In this document: in pieces, positions 34,984 to 47,028 of the stretch | How the letters are laid out: every line of letters begins with the position of its first letter | Numbering within the stretch: the stretch's first letter is position 1 | Assembly (NCBI GenBank): GCA_020912385.1 | Contig: CP087206.1 | Span: forward strand, 806,001-870,000 | Source: Neofusicoccum parvum | Lineage: Eukaryota > Ascomycota > Dothideomycetes > Botryosphaeriales > Botryosphaeriaceae | Length of the DNA: 64,000 nt | Direction: 5' to 3' | The notes under the pieces: model-generated | Told to the model about the DNA's origin: nothing | What the model saw: the letters and a program-made list of their open reading frames with translations, nothing else | The model's database searches: none | Translations under genes and position numbers: made by a program

Positions 34984-37370
34984 GCCCGACAGGGCGCAAC
35001 CCTCGTGATGGGCGCCGCCATCCGTCGGGAATGCTCCGTTCGGATGTGCTGGAAGGCGCTGGTGGCGCATCTGCCAGATGATGGGATTTCCTCGATTCAC
35101 CATCTCAGCTCGGGCACGGATTCTTTAGTTTCTCGAGCGGCGACGCCCGAAATCGCCCTCTCAGCCTTGTTTTTTTCGAACGAAGGAGGCTGGCGGACGA
35201 TGGACAGCGCACACATCAGCAAGGAAGGATCGCGTATGCTACGGAGAAGACCGGAGCCGGACGCGTCCACGGTCCCAGCCACCGGCTGCTGCTTGCTTGC
35301 TGGCCGGCCTGCTTCCTTGCTGCTGCGGGCGCGCCTGCGCGCCTACCTGCCGGCCGGGTTGCTTGCTTCGCTTCCTGCTGTGGCAACGCGATAGTCCGGG
35401 AGATACGGGGGCCCCTGGTCCCTGGTCCCTTGCGGTGGTCGGCTAGAGGCGTCTTCACGGCAGGGCGTTCGGCGGCAGCTGGGCGGGCGAGGTTCGCGGC
35501 GGCTGGGGCGAGTCACTCGCGCCTGTCAGGCGGCAGGGTAGTGTTGCTGGCCGAAAGCAGCGGTGTACGGTCAGAAGGGCGATTCGGGCGGCCGGGGCTC
35601 TGGGCTGTTCGATCGCGCGCTAGAAGCGTCAAGCTAGCAGCAGCGGCAGCAGCAGCGGCAGCAGCACGCAAGTCGACGTCTCGCGCTTGCCGGCGTTCAC
35701 GTCGGCCGCGCTGGGCGCGACGGATGAGGCAAGCGGCGGGGCGGCGTGCGATTGGGCGGGCAGGCGCTCGGCGGACGGGCCTCCACCCACACGCCAGCTG
35801 CTGCTGCGTGCGGATCGCAACGCAGACTCGAGCGGTTCGGCCCTTTAGCCTGTGCCCTGCGGCCGGCCATGCGCGTGCTGCGACGACCGACGACCACGCC
35901 CGATCGCCCGATCGGCCCAGCGCCGGTGCGCGCAGAGCGGCCAGCGGCCGGACGGGCTGGGGCCTGCGGCGCGCGTGGTGCTGCGGTCTCGCGGGCCTGC
36001 CTGGTGCTGGGAGGCGGGCGCGGCCTCGGTGCTCGACCGCTGCCACCGCGTGGAGACGTCGCCCGCTGCGCCGGGACGCGCTGGACGTCACCGTGCGCCC
36101 CCAAGCCGCGCTCCACGACTCCACGGCTCCACGGCTGCACGGCGCCCGCTGCCTGCGCGCCGCTGCCGTGCGACACCCGCGCCGTCCCCTCAACAATCGC
36201 TTTGTCTCGCGCATGAAGAGGGTGTGCCTGGCTGCACGATGGCCCGGAAGATCTGTGTTTCAGCACCGCCAGGCGGGCATCTCTGTGTCGCCCACGAAGC
36301 TTGGCCCTGCTGCGCGCCATATACACCACCCGGCCCCGGGCTGCGCGCATCCCGCCTGCCCGCTCCCCCACCTTTCCGCACCGTGCTGCCGTGCGCCCAA
36401 ACGCCTGCTCTTCACTGTAATTCTCCGACGAGGCCAACAGGCGGTCTGCCCGTCCGTCCGGCGCAACGGGCTCCACTGCTGCGAAGCTCCCCACCGTAAC
36501 GGCGGCCCGTCGCCTCTTGGCCGCCGGCGATCGTTGTTTCGGTGCTGTCTGGCCTACCGGTCAACCCACGCCTATGTGCCTTATCATGCGACGCCGTATG
36601 CAAAGAGCGGTGAGACACGCCCGCTGCGAACCAAGCAGCGACGCGGCCGGCGATCGAGGACATCACCGCGCCACGGCGAAATTCTCTTCCTCACTCGCGT
36701 TGCCACTGCTCTAGCGGGAATCGCGTGTTGATCGCCCGTACTCCATTTCCGCGTGCGTAGTAGACAGCCTCCAGTGAGACATGCCGCGAAGGTGAGGCGA
36801 GGCGAGCATACTCTGGCCCCAGGCCTTTGTATCAAACAAGCAGTGTAACCCATCACCGGTGGAGTGAGAGTAATTGCGTACTTTCTGCGTGGATCAACGC
36901 CCAGAGTCAGGGTGGCACACAACCAGCCTTCTGCAGCATGAAAATATCTCGAACCAGCGCGTGAGAGGCGGGCAGGCTCGGGGCCCATGTGACATATCAG
37001 TCTCTTCAGGCGCATGCGAGTATTCTCCAGGCCGGATCGTTCTGTGCAATCTCCTACACTCTCGATTTCCTTCTGCCCGGGTCTTGATATGCGTAGAAAG
37101 AAAGGAGCCAAGTGAAGTGGCCCAAAAGCGTAGCAATCCAACAAGCAATGCCATTACCGCCAAGCGTGTTCCTACGACAATGTGACCTCCTTTGCTTGGG
37201 GACATCATGCGTCTGTTTGCGTTCAAGTGAATTGCTTGGTGATGTTTTCCTGTTGCTGTTTTGGGAGAAGAGCTTTGGTGAACCTCATTCAGCCTTGTGC
37301 AGCTACCCTTTGAATGATGCAGTCTTGCCATCGATGGGATATGGTGGAGATCGCAGGATACCACCTTAGA

Positions 37371-37384
37371 AAGATCTAGATCTT
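37371..37384. other. 14-bp perfect palindrome upstream of the SET gene
   Basis: AAGATCTAGATCTT, identical to its reverse complement, about 310 bp upstream of the SET-like gene. It could be a dimeric binding site or chance. Confidence 0.5.
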
Positions 37385-37583
37385 CTTGCTGAAACTGGTG
37401 TTCTGTCTCCCATCGCTCGAATATTCGGCATGTCTCATTGAAGTCATTGTTGCTTGGCCCAATTCGGCAACCTCACATATTCTTCAAAAGATCTTGAAAG
37501 CAACCAAACGCGCCACACAACAATAGCACGCGTTCACCCGGAAGCAATCAGCTGCCTTCACAGCATCAGCCTCGCTTAGCTTC

Positions 37584-37589
37584 TATAAG
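37584..37589 (+). promoter_or_regulatory. TATA box of the SET-like gene
   Basis: TATAAG within TTCTATAAGAC, 109 bp upstream of the start codon at 37693, followed by CT-rich and CA-rich leader sequence as in many fungal promoters. Confidence 0.55.
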
Positions 37590-37692
37590 ACTCTTTACAC
37601 TGTCCGCCACAACGCTTTCCTCTTCAACCACCACACACCCTTCACCCAGATCTTCTCCGCCACAACACCCCTTTTCCCCCAAGATCTACACC

Positions 37693-39557
37693 ATGCCTGG
37701 CAACTCCCCGGCTCCTTTCACCAGCCAGTGGCGTGACAGCCACTGGCTGGCCTCGAACTACGCCAACATGGCGCATGCCGACCGCCTGGCGTACCTCAAC
37801 GACATGCTGGGCAAGGCCCATGAACACCATGCGGCCTTGTCCTCGGGTGACGAGGACAAGCTGGAGGAGATACGGCTGGTCATGAGCCAGCCGCCGTACG
37901 TCTGTGCTGGCTGGATCCCCCAGCAGGTGGCTGTTCCTCCGGCCCCTGCTGGCCCCAGCCAGCAGCAAGAGAAGGAGGAGGCCGCCAAGGAGGGGGAGGA
38001 CAAGGGCGAGGAGTCGACCAGCGGCGATGCCTTCTCCGGTGCGGTTTCTGCATCTCCTGGGACCGCTCCGGAGAACGCTCCCAAGAAGAAGAAGCGGGGA
38101 GGCCGCCAGGTTCGGGAGAGGGAGGAGAAGCGGGAGGGGGAGAACCGCCAGAACCGTAAGTCCTATCTCCGATTCATTCAAAGCTGCAGTTTATGCGAAC
38201 CATAGCTCGGATCCAGTACATGAGACTCCTAGTGGAGGCTCAGAGGAGTCTTTCTCCTCTGAGTCCGGAGGAGACGAGGTTCGTCGATGACAACCTCATC
38301 ACCACCACCGCCCGCGCCGTCACCAGCCTCGCTCTAGAGGGGCACTTCCCCATTGAACAGCGCGCGGGCGACAATGTCCCGGTCGCTCTGGTCAACATCC
38401 CGCAAGGCTCCACAATCTACGTGGAGAAGCCTTGGCTCTCCTTGACCTCGCCCGTATCACTTCCCGACGTCGTCAGTAAATATACCAACCTCTCTCCCGA
38501 GGACCAGGAGACCTACAAAAACCTGGGCCACAACTTTCCACAGGGCACACTGTTCGAAGCCATTCCAGACCTCCGCCACCTCCCCAACCCGCCCTCGGCC
38601 TCCTCGCACGAGTACGCCATCCTCGCCACCTGGCTCACGCACCACAACCCCGACAGCCACGGCCTGGTCAACCTCACCACACCCAACCCCACCTCAAGTC
38701 TCTACCACAGCCTCTCCGCCCACGTCCGCCGCTCCTGCCTACCGAACACGCACCTGGTGCGCTCCTTCCCGCCGGGCACCACCACCAACAACACCTCCAC
38801 CTCCACCCTCACCCTCCGCGCCACCCGCGCCATCCCCCGCGGCACGCCCCTCACCTACAGCCCGCTCGAAGACTGGCCGCTCCTCCCGCACGCCCACCGC
38901 CAAGCCAAGCTCTCCTCGCTCCCCGCCGCCTCCGCCTCCACCTCCACCTCGCCCAACGCCGTCTGCCCCTGCGCCCTCTGTGCGCCGCACCACCCGGACG
39001 CCCCGCCCGCGCTCCGCATCGTCGCCGTCGAGGCCGCGCGCCAGGCCGCCCTCGCCGCGTGGACCGCGTGGCGCGAGCTGCGCGCCGGCAAGTGGCAGCG
39101 GTCGGACATCGTCTCCGCCGGAGGCTACCAGCTCGACGACGGCGACGGCAAGGCGGATCCGGGTGCCAGGAGGAGGGAGGTGGCCCGCAAGGCCGAGGCG
39201 GTGGAGCGCGCGCTGAGGGCGTGCGCGGATGGGGAGGGGGGCGGGGGCGCGGTGGTGATGGCGTCGATGCCGACGCCGACGCCGACGGTGACGCCGATGA
39301 TGGCGTGGTTTGCGCTGGATGCGTGCACGGCGGCGTATGAGGCTGGGGATTATGTGGCGGCGGAGGAGTGGGCGCGGAAGGAGTTGAGTGCGAATGTTGT
39401 GTTGATGGGGTTGGGGTATGAAGGCTTGAGGGGTGTGAGGGCGAAGATTGAGAATATCGTGAGGATGGAGGTGAAGAGGGCTGAGAAGGAGGTGCAGCTT
39501 CGTGGTGGCGAGGAGAATACTTGCGCGGACGAGGGTCAGGAGATCGCTCAGGAGTAG
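37693..39557 (+). CDS. SET/SMYD-like domain protein, possibly inactive
   Basis: Two exons, 37693-38155 and 38206-39557, joined by a 50-nt intron; 604 residues. The splice (donor GTAAGT, acceptor CATAG) keeps frame and fuses two long open frames that each lack a sensible end or start. Residues about 1-80 are uncharacterised, 80-155 charged and Ala/Glu/Lys-rich. A SET-like fold seems to start near NVPVALVNIPQGSTIYVEKPWLSL. Next come HVRRSCLPNTH (equivalent to the NHSCxPN motif), RGTPLTYSPLEDWP and a CPCALC post-SET cysteine cluster. The C-terminal third looks helical (TPR-like: AWFALDACTAAYEAGDYVAAEEWARKEL). The Asn-His pair that contacts S-adenosylmethionine is replaced by Arg-Arg, so methyltransferase activity is doubtful. 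The family call is moderate; the target is unknown. Confidence 0.7.
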
Positions 39558-40081
39558 GTGTGGAGGATGACGGAGATCTGGGTGGTAGTTGTTTGCTTTT
39601 GCTCTTTCTTTCCATCGACATCACGAGCAAATGACGGGCCGCAAGCGGGAGGAACAAGAACCTACGGATCGGCGGTGGTGCTAGGTTCCCTCTGCTTTCG
39701 GTCTTAGTATATATCACCATCGGGTTCGTGTTTGATTTCGGCACGGAACCTCACTTCTTCTACGTTGTCTGCTGATGCGCCTAACATTCATCCTCACTAG
39801 GGTGTCTAGTTGGGACTAATATGATCGGCTTTCCATACGCATATTACTTGAAGTGTCTCTACTAGTGATTGCTTCGAACAAGACGACGCCCTTTCCATGA
39901 ATACCCACCCAGTACACAAATCGTAACGATTCGTCAACCCTAACCCCTCCTCCATGATTTCCCAAATCCCATACCCAAGAAACGATAACCCGGCATCAAA
40001 CCGTCAAAAATGTACCCCCAATCGACGTCCCACCCTTTCCATAATGAGACGAGAAACACCGCACTACCATAGCCCAAGACA
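39558..40081. other. Convergent spacer SET / DNA2
   Basis: 524 bp between two converging stop codons. AT-richer than its surroundings, as expected for two 3' UTRs. No gene seen. Confidence 0.6.
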
Positions 40082-43000
40082 CTAACACAAATCCCCACCG
40101 AACGCATCATTGACCACATCCCGCAACACCGGTTTCCCACTCAACATAACCCTCGCTCCAACCTTTCCCTTTTTCTCAGGGACCTTCAGTCTTCCACCCC
40201 TACCACCATTGCCTCCACTCTCCCCCAGCACCTTCTTCTTCCCCGGACTCCCCGTCACCGCCGGCTTCCTCACCGCATTCGCATCTCGCGGCTTCAACGG
40301 CGCCGCAGAAGCAGCAACAGCCTTCCTCGGGCTCCCCCTCCCGCTCACCCTCACCGGACTGCCTCCCTGCGTCTGCGTGCCCCACTCCTCAAACACATGC
40401 GCCTCGAGCTCCCCCGGCCTGATCTCCCTGACCCAGCCCCTCTCCTCGCAGATGCCAACCAGCCCCTCGAGCACCTTGACGCCCGCGCTCCTGAGCGTGC
40501 CGGCGCTGCCGACGATGACGAGCTTGCTGCGCGCGCGCGTGACGGCGACGTTGACGCGGCGCCAGTCCTTGAGCAGCTCGCCGACGGAGCACGCGTCGTT
40601 GCTGCGCACGCAGCTGACCACCACCACCTCCTTGTCGCGTCCCTGGAACTTGTCCGCCGTGTGCAGCTCGAGCGCCGGCCCGTGGTGGCGGAAGCGCTGC
40701 CGCAAGAGCGCCAGCTGCGAGCGGTAGAAGGTGATGACGCCGATCTCGGACGCCGGGATGCCCGTGGTGATTAGGGATTCGACGAGCTGGGACGTTATGG
40801 TGCATTCCAGGGGGTTGAGGATGCGGCTTCCGGACAGCGTTTCTTGAGAGGCGGGGAGGAGGGCGTCGGTGTTGATGAAGAGCACTTTGTTGGATGGGGC
40901 GAGGGCGTGGTTGAGCCAGCAGGAGCTCGACGTGGGACTGACGCAGGCGAGAGCGGGGTCGATGGGAGCCGCGAAAGGGTTGCTAGAGCGGCTACACTGA
41001 GGTAGTGTGGAGCTGTGGTGCCGCTGAAGAGCATCGAGGTTGGGAATCGCAAGAGACCGGTTGGCGACAGAATCGTTGCCACACTTGAGGCGACCATCAT
41101 AGATGAGCTTGTTCGAGAGAAGCATGATATCGGCGCACATACGGTACTGATGCTCGAGGCTTACGACGGCATCAGGCTGACTCTCCGATAGAAGCTTGAA
41201 CATGCTGATATCAAGCCCACCCTCCTGGGCCTCCTTGTTCTGGACGAGGGGTGGTAGCTGATAGTGGTCCCCTACCAAGATAAATCTCTTGGCCATACGG
41301 ATGGGACCCAGGCAAACGGGTAGTGTGATCTGTGACGCCTCATCGACTATACAGTAGTCGAACAACCGCCGGCGGAAGATAGGGTGATTGATCGTCAGAC
41401 AGGTCGTGGCCACAACCGGCGGATCCTTCCAGGACCGTTCAAGCTCGTCCAAGGAGCTTGCGGGATGCGCGGCGATGGTCGCGAACTGTTGCACCTCCGG
41501 GTGGATTTTGGCTGCAGAACCAAGTCTCAGGATGCCGATATCATCATCACGGATCTTGAGCAGGATGTTGTCCACAGCAGTATGGGTGTACGAAGTCAGC
41601 AGGACACTCTTGCCCTTTGCAACCAACGACCGAATGATGTGCGCGATGGTCGTCGTTTTCCCCGTGCCTGGCATGCCCAGCACGAGGGCGTAATCTTGAG
41701 CGGAGTACACCTTGTCTACTGCAGCTTCCTGATCCGAGTTCATCGTCATTTGAGACTGTGCTCGAATCGAATATCCGCTAAGGCTGGGTTTGAATATGGG
41801 GGACTTGCCATCGACGATGAGGGCGCGAAGGGTGGTCGATCTAAAGTCGCTATCATTCATGAGTTGAATGAGATTGTTCCGAACTAAAGCCATGCCGTTG
41901 CTGAATTCGTCCTTGTCGAGACGATAGAGAATCGGCTCGTCGTCGTATCCGGCATGCTTCGACGAAGAAACCATTCCGGTAGTGACATCCATGAGGCCCG
42001 CGAAGGCTTGCCTTGTGTCTGGGTCGAAATCAGGCTGCCTGAGGCGGGCGTTATGGAGACGCCTGTCAACAGCCACCGTTACGGAACGCTTCCGAACCGA
42101 AACCACGTATCCATTCGCTAGAGCGAAGTGACCCTTCTCATCCGAAATGACGATGGGCTCGCCGGTGGTGATCTGAGACTCTGTGAAAGAGAAGCCGGCG
42201 GGCGCGTTGTGCTTGACGAGATTGTACTGGAATCGGTTGATCTTCTGGCCGTCCGGCAACTCCTTGAATGACCCAGGGTCAACTGTGACATTGGCGAAGC
42301 ATCTTCCCAGTTTCTCGCGTTCCTCGCTGAGCATTGTCCATAGTTCGCGGTGGAATTTCTTCATCTCCGACTCTTCTTTGGTCAACAGAGTATCCCACTT
42401 CCGAAAGAACTCCTGATGGGGGACCTTCAGGTTGTGGACCAATTCCTCAAACTTTTGCTTTGCTGGCATTCCCAACGTTTCTCCTGCACCGTCTTCCGCG
42501 AGTCTGTGGTATAAAAAGCATGTCTCTTGAGCGTAACATCGGTTGCATTGATGGGAGTCGGTGAGCATTGGTGGAAGTTCCAGTCGTTCGCGAACGTAGC
42601 ATGCGAGCTCATTTCTCTGAATGATCATCTGGCGGATTTCATGGCGAATGGCTCGAATGCGGCTGGTATCAGAGCTTTCGAGGTAGTATAACACGCCGTA
42701 GATGATGTCGACGTCTGTCTCAGTCAGCCTTGTTCATGCATGTTTCGGTCTGGGGAGGCATTACCGTAGCGATCAGACATGAGCAGTGTGTACAAAGCCG
42801 TTTGTGCCTGATGAGATATGTTGACAGCTCTACCTGTCTTCAACTCAAATGGCACAGTGAGTGTCCTCTCACCGGACTCATCCCGCATGAACACTTGGAC
42901 TGAGGCGTCGATGTTTCCCTTGAGCCCGTACATGGGGGACCAGATGTGCTCTTCAACTTCGAGAAGCTTGTTGATGCTCATCTGCACGGTCTTTCCATTG

Positions 43001-45325
43001 CGGTCTCTAACGACAGCGTCAGGCTACCTTTGTTAGCTTAGGCAACTATGCGAGATAACTAGAATAACTTACCCCCGGTCGAGCTTTGACGAATATCTTC
43101 GCCCAGGCCTGGATCTGTGGTATCTTCCCAACCAAGCGATCAACAACATGTTCGACAGTCAGGCCGATTTCCAGGATGGTCTCGAATTTCCTGGGGATGA
43201 TACGCTGGATCAAATCTACCAGCCACTCATGGTCCCATCGGTTCGCCTTCAAGGCATCTTGGAATACCTCGTGTAGTATGGTGCCGATCATGGCAGACTC
43301 GTTTGCATCGCTGGTCGCTTTGATTCGGTCTTGCAGGACAGCTTTGCGCATGCATCCAAACGAGTCTCCGACAGTGGTGGCGGATATGAGGTGGTCGGGA
43401 TGGAGGACGATCATGTTGTTCTCGTTGTCGATTGTACATTGGCCGTTGAGCGTGAAATCACCAATGACATGGACATAGGAACCTGGAGTACAGCGTGTGT
43501 CGTACCACGCCTCGCGAAGAGTAATTGCTTTGACTTTCTTTGTCCTCTCCTCTTCGACGACCAAGACCTTTAGATAGTTAGTAGACGCTTATCGAGGAGG
43601 GATGAACGGGGGAGACTGCACCTTCTCAGGCTGCATGGTGCCCCGACCAGTCTTATACTCGCCATCCACAACTTTGGTGACATGATAACGTTGTATCGTA
43701 CGGGACTTTCTGTCGCTCTCACTCTCCAATCTCTTAGTTTATGCTCACCCATACTACGAGGGTTTATGTACGTACAGATACTCCGCTCCCCTTCAACGCC
43801 TGTGTGGCCGCCATCTCGGCGGCCTCAAGATCCTCATCATCGTACTCATCCCCTCCAAACTCATCATCCGAGTCTTGAACGACATGAACCACCGGTCGAG
43901 GTTTTTGGATTTCAGCAAGATTCTGCTGCTTGTGCGGATGTGGTGGTTCTAACACACGAGTGGCTGGCAAGTCGTACTGAGAGGCAACATTGATGAGATC
44001 TTCATCAAGGTCATCTCCGTATAGGTCATCGTCACTACTTGGACGCGGCTCGGCGGCTGCTTGCTCTGTGATATCGGCCTGTGGGGCAACCTTCTCACTG
44101 GGGGGTTGGGCGGGCTTTGGCCCGGGTTGTAATGCGGGTTTCGAGTTCGCAGGGATTGGGGCAGTACTGCCGGTAGCCTCGAGTGCTTCGTCAAAGACAT
44201 CATCCTCAACGTCGCCAAATTCATCCAGTTCGTTTGCATCATTCTCCATCTCGGCGTCTGTGTCCTGTTCATTTTGGTCCTCATGTTGGGAGCTCAGATG
44301 ATCTGCCTTTTGGAGAGCACCGCGTCTTCGTGATGGGGACGCTGATGATTGAAGGTCGCCAATGTCTGGCAAAGGCACAGAGCTGGAAGGGGCATCGGCG
44401 TTTGGCTTGGCTGAATTTGTGAGGAATTGGTCGAGCCTTTGTTTCCATTTCTGAGTTGGGAGTTGAGCATGGCTTGCCCATTCCACGTTATCACTCTCGT
44501 CTTCCCGTGAGTTTTCGCCTAAAATCCCACCTGTTCGCGGCTTCTTGACAGGTCGAGGATCGCCAGTGCTATGCCACCTCTTATATTTGCCTCTTGCAGA
44601 CCTATCACGCGGGGACGAATCTTCCAGGAACTTCAGCTTATTCGCTATGGGAGTTTCTTCCGCGTTCAAGCTGTCCTTTTTGTCCCTTCTGAAGTACTTA
44701 TCACGTAAAGCTGCGCTTGGGTCCGCACGAGGGGTCTCCAACGTGACTCTGGTCCGAAGGAAATCCTTTGCTTCATGTTGGGACGCGGAAGGCGGCGACG
44801 AGCTTCTCGCCCTCTTGTGGCCCCTCCGGCAAGGAGTCTGTCTGGGTTGTTGAGTGGCGACATGCCACCCTATCTGGTCGTCGGGAGATGTCGAATCCGA
44901 AGCGTCCACCATATCGGATAGCGGATGCCTAGATGCAGCGGGAGTGGCAGGTTCGGTTTTGGCGTGGGGTAGAGTCGGTACCCTATGGGCGGGAGCATTG
45001 GCGTCGAATTTGTGGCCTGTGGGTGGGCCGTCTTCTGGCATATTTTCCTTGTTGTCGAGGTCGTCGGGAGCTCCTTCGAGGAATTGGAACTTCTTCAGCT
45101 TGGTCCTCGACTGGGTCGAGGGCTTGATTGGCGGGCCGGTCATAACAGGATCGCGTTTGTCGGTGTTGGGCTTCTTGTAGACCTCATTGGCGCTGCGGGC
45201 ACGGTGCCATTGCGGGCGGGATTTCTACGAGGCAGGACGTCAGCGTGTGCGTGAGAAGGAGGCCCGGCAAGCAATACCCTCGTGCCGTGTTCTTGGTCGA
45301 AGAAGGACTTCTGGCGGCTTGCCAT
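40082..45325 (-). CDS. dna2: DNA replication helicase/nuclease Dna2
   Basis: Processes long Okazaki flaps and resects double-strand breaks. Six exons: 45278-45325, 43776-45224, 43622-43732, 43073-43567, 42765-43023 and 40082-42714. They give 1,664 residues. The first 16-codon exon (MASRQKSFF) was added because the next exon is open upstream and splices in phase. The first 500 residues are charged and disordered. The RecB-like nuclease core has Asp740 (GLKGNID), Glu761 and Lys763 (ELKTGRA). Iron-sulphur cysteines are Cys608, Cys844, Cys847 and Cys853. The superfamily 1 helicase has Walker A GMPGTGKTTT near 1,140, DEAS, GDHYQLPPLV and VAVTRARSKLVIVG. Two introns end in AAG rather than CAG or TAG, and intron 2 is only 43 nt. 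It shares a 488-bp divergent promoter with ODC. All catalytic motifs are intact. Confidence 0.95.
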
Positions 45326-45813
45326 GGAGAGCGAGGACCGGAAGCTGGGGAAGGGCGGGATGGACGCGTGGGCACGGAGGAGACGCGTCGCGGTTGTTAG
45401 GGCGCTCGTGCTCCGGTTTGGGACGCGCGCGCACGGCCGGCCGCTCGGCCCAGGCGTCCAGGGCCAGCACAGTCAGCATCATTGCGCAGTTGCCGACGCG
45501 CCGCATATCGGACGCCAAGCACCGGGGACTCCACTTGATCTTTCGAGCACGCACGCACCAAAGTCCCGCTCAGGCCCTTGAGAACCAGCGTCGGCGCCGT
45601 CATTTGCAATATCAATTGCCTGCAGCCTCTGCTCTCCCGCGCCCTCGCCTGGTCCGGTCTCGCTCGCGTGCATCCGGGGAAACCAGCTCCCGTCCATCCG
45701 CCTTATCTTCCGCTTCCGCTCCCCGACTCCGCCCAGCTCCTCCAGACTCCCGCCGAACCCTTCTCTTGACTCCCCCGCCCGGCCCAGCACCTCTCACTCC
45801 CAGCACCTGCGCC
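45326..45813. promoter_or_regulatory. Divergent promoter region, DNA2 / ODC
   Basis: 488 bp between the start codons of DNA2 and the mitochondrial carrier. The right half is pyrimidine-rich (CT and CCG runs) leading into the ODC start; no TATA box stands out. Frames through it on both strands are by-products of GC content. Confidence 0.6.
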
Positions 45814-47028
45814 ATGGCGACCGAGAAGCCTCTCCCCTTTGTCTACCAGTTCGCCGCCGGTAAGCCACGCCGCCTCTGCCATGCGACCTCACGATACTAA
45901 TTTTTTTGCACAGGCGCGGTGGCTGGTGTGTCTGAAGTGAGTGATCGCGCAACCTGATCGCATGACGGCAGAGCTAACGCGCAGCCTTCCGACAGATTCT
46001 TGTCATGTAACTACCTCCTCCCCTCATCCATTCGGCCATTGGCTCACACGCTATCCAGGTACCCGCTCGACGTTGTCAAGACCAGAGTGTAAGCAGCGCA
46101 GCTTCCGACCGACGCACAAATTGCTGAGGAGATACAGGCAGCTTCAGACTGGCAAGGGCGGTGGTGCGGATGCCTACAATGGCACGCTGGACTGCTTCAG
46201 GAAGATCATCAAGCATGAAGGGTAATGGAAGACGCCTCCCCGGAGAGAAGACCGCAACATTGACGTGCGCCCAGCTTCTCCCGTCTGTACCGTGGTATCA
46301 GCGCGCCCATCCTGATGGAGGCTCCCAAGAGGTATGCACCTCCCTCTCTAGCCGAAGGGTGAGAATTGATCCCTCGCAGAGCTACGAAGTTCGCCGCCAA
46401 CGACGAGTGGGGCAAGTTCTACCGCAACTTGTTCGGCCAGGACAAGATGAACCAGAGTCTCTCTGTCCTGACCGGCGCGACCGCCGGTGCAACCGAGTCC
46501 TTCGTCGTCGTTCCGTTCGAGCTCGTCAAGATTCGCCTACAGGACAAGGCCCAGGCCGGCAAGTACACTGGCATGGTGGACTGCGTCACCAAGATCGTCA
46601 AGCACGAGGGTCCCCTCACTCTGTACCAGGGTCTGGAGAGCACCATGTGGAGGCATATTCTCTGGAACGCCGGCTACTTCGGATGCATCTTCCAAGTTCG
46701 CGCACTCATTCCCAAGGCCGAGACCAAGAAGGGTCAGGTCACGAACGACCTGATCTCTGGTGCCATTGGTGGTACCGTCGGTACGATCATCAACACGCCC
46801 ATGGACGTGGTGAAGTCGCGTATTCAGAACTCACCCAAGGTCGCTGGCACCGTCCCCAAGTACAACTGGGCATGGCCGGCTCTGGGTACTGTCATGAAGG
46901 AGGAGGGCTTCAGCGCGCTGTACAAGGGTTTCCTGCCCAAGGTGCTGCGTCTTGGTCCGGGTGGTGGTATCCTGCTCGTCGTCTACACCGGCGTCTTGGA
47001 CTTCTTCAGGAAGATGAGGAACGAGTAG
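45814..47028 (+). CDS. odc1: Mitochondrial 2-oxodicarboxylate carrier
   Basis: Inner-membrane antiporter exchanging 2-oxoadipate and 2-oxoglutarate, linking lysine metabolism and the TCA cycle to the cytosol. Seven exons: 45814-45859, 45914-45936, 45996-46006, 46059-46088, 46138-46221, 46275-46331 and 46380-47028; 299 residues, the usual carrier length. Exon 3 is only 11 nt. Three carrier repeats each carry the Px[D/E]xx[K/R] motif: PLDVVK from Pro29, PFELVK from Pro129 and PMDVVK from Pro224. The segment WRHILWNAGYFGCIFQVR matches my memory of yeast Odc1/Odc2 and human SLC25A21 and sets it apart from citrate or phosphate carriers. The five small exons with introns of 48-59 nt are concentrated in the first 84 codons. 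Substrate is inferred from family resemblance. Confidence 0.92.

Larger units (their letters stand above)
30860..37692. other. Largest gene-free region (6.8 kb)
   Basis: No gene supported. The longest open frames (for example 35430-36731 plus, 31841-32818 minus) lie in the most GC-rich parts, overlap equally long frames on the other strand, and translate to Arg/Ala/Pro-rich sequence with no motif. Composition alternates: GC-rich at 32.1-32.8, 33.6-34.0 and 35.4-36.7 kb, more even at 30.9-32.0 and 36.7-37.7 kb. Simple repeats include GAT runs at 34674-34698, a 10-nt tandem repeat at 34954-34983 and CAG/CGG runs at 35636-35667. The final 150 bp are the promoter of the SET gene. Confidence 0.5.

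Noticed and set aside
35430..36731. 433-codon open frame on the plus strand, the longest in the gene-free region
   Set aside because: It is Arg/Ala/Pro-rich, overlaps frames of 233-265 codons on the opposite strand, has no motif and sits in the highest-GC part, so it is a chance frame.
38156..38189. Shorter SET-gene intron ending at CTGCAG
   Set aside because: Phase also works, but 34 nt is too short to be spliced; the 50-nt version ending in CATAG is typical of this genome.
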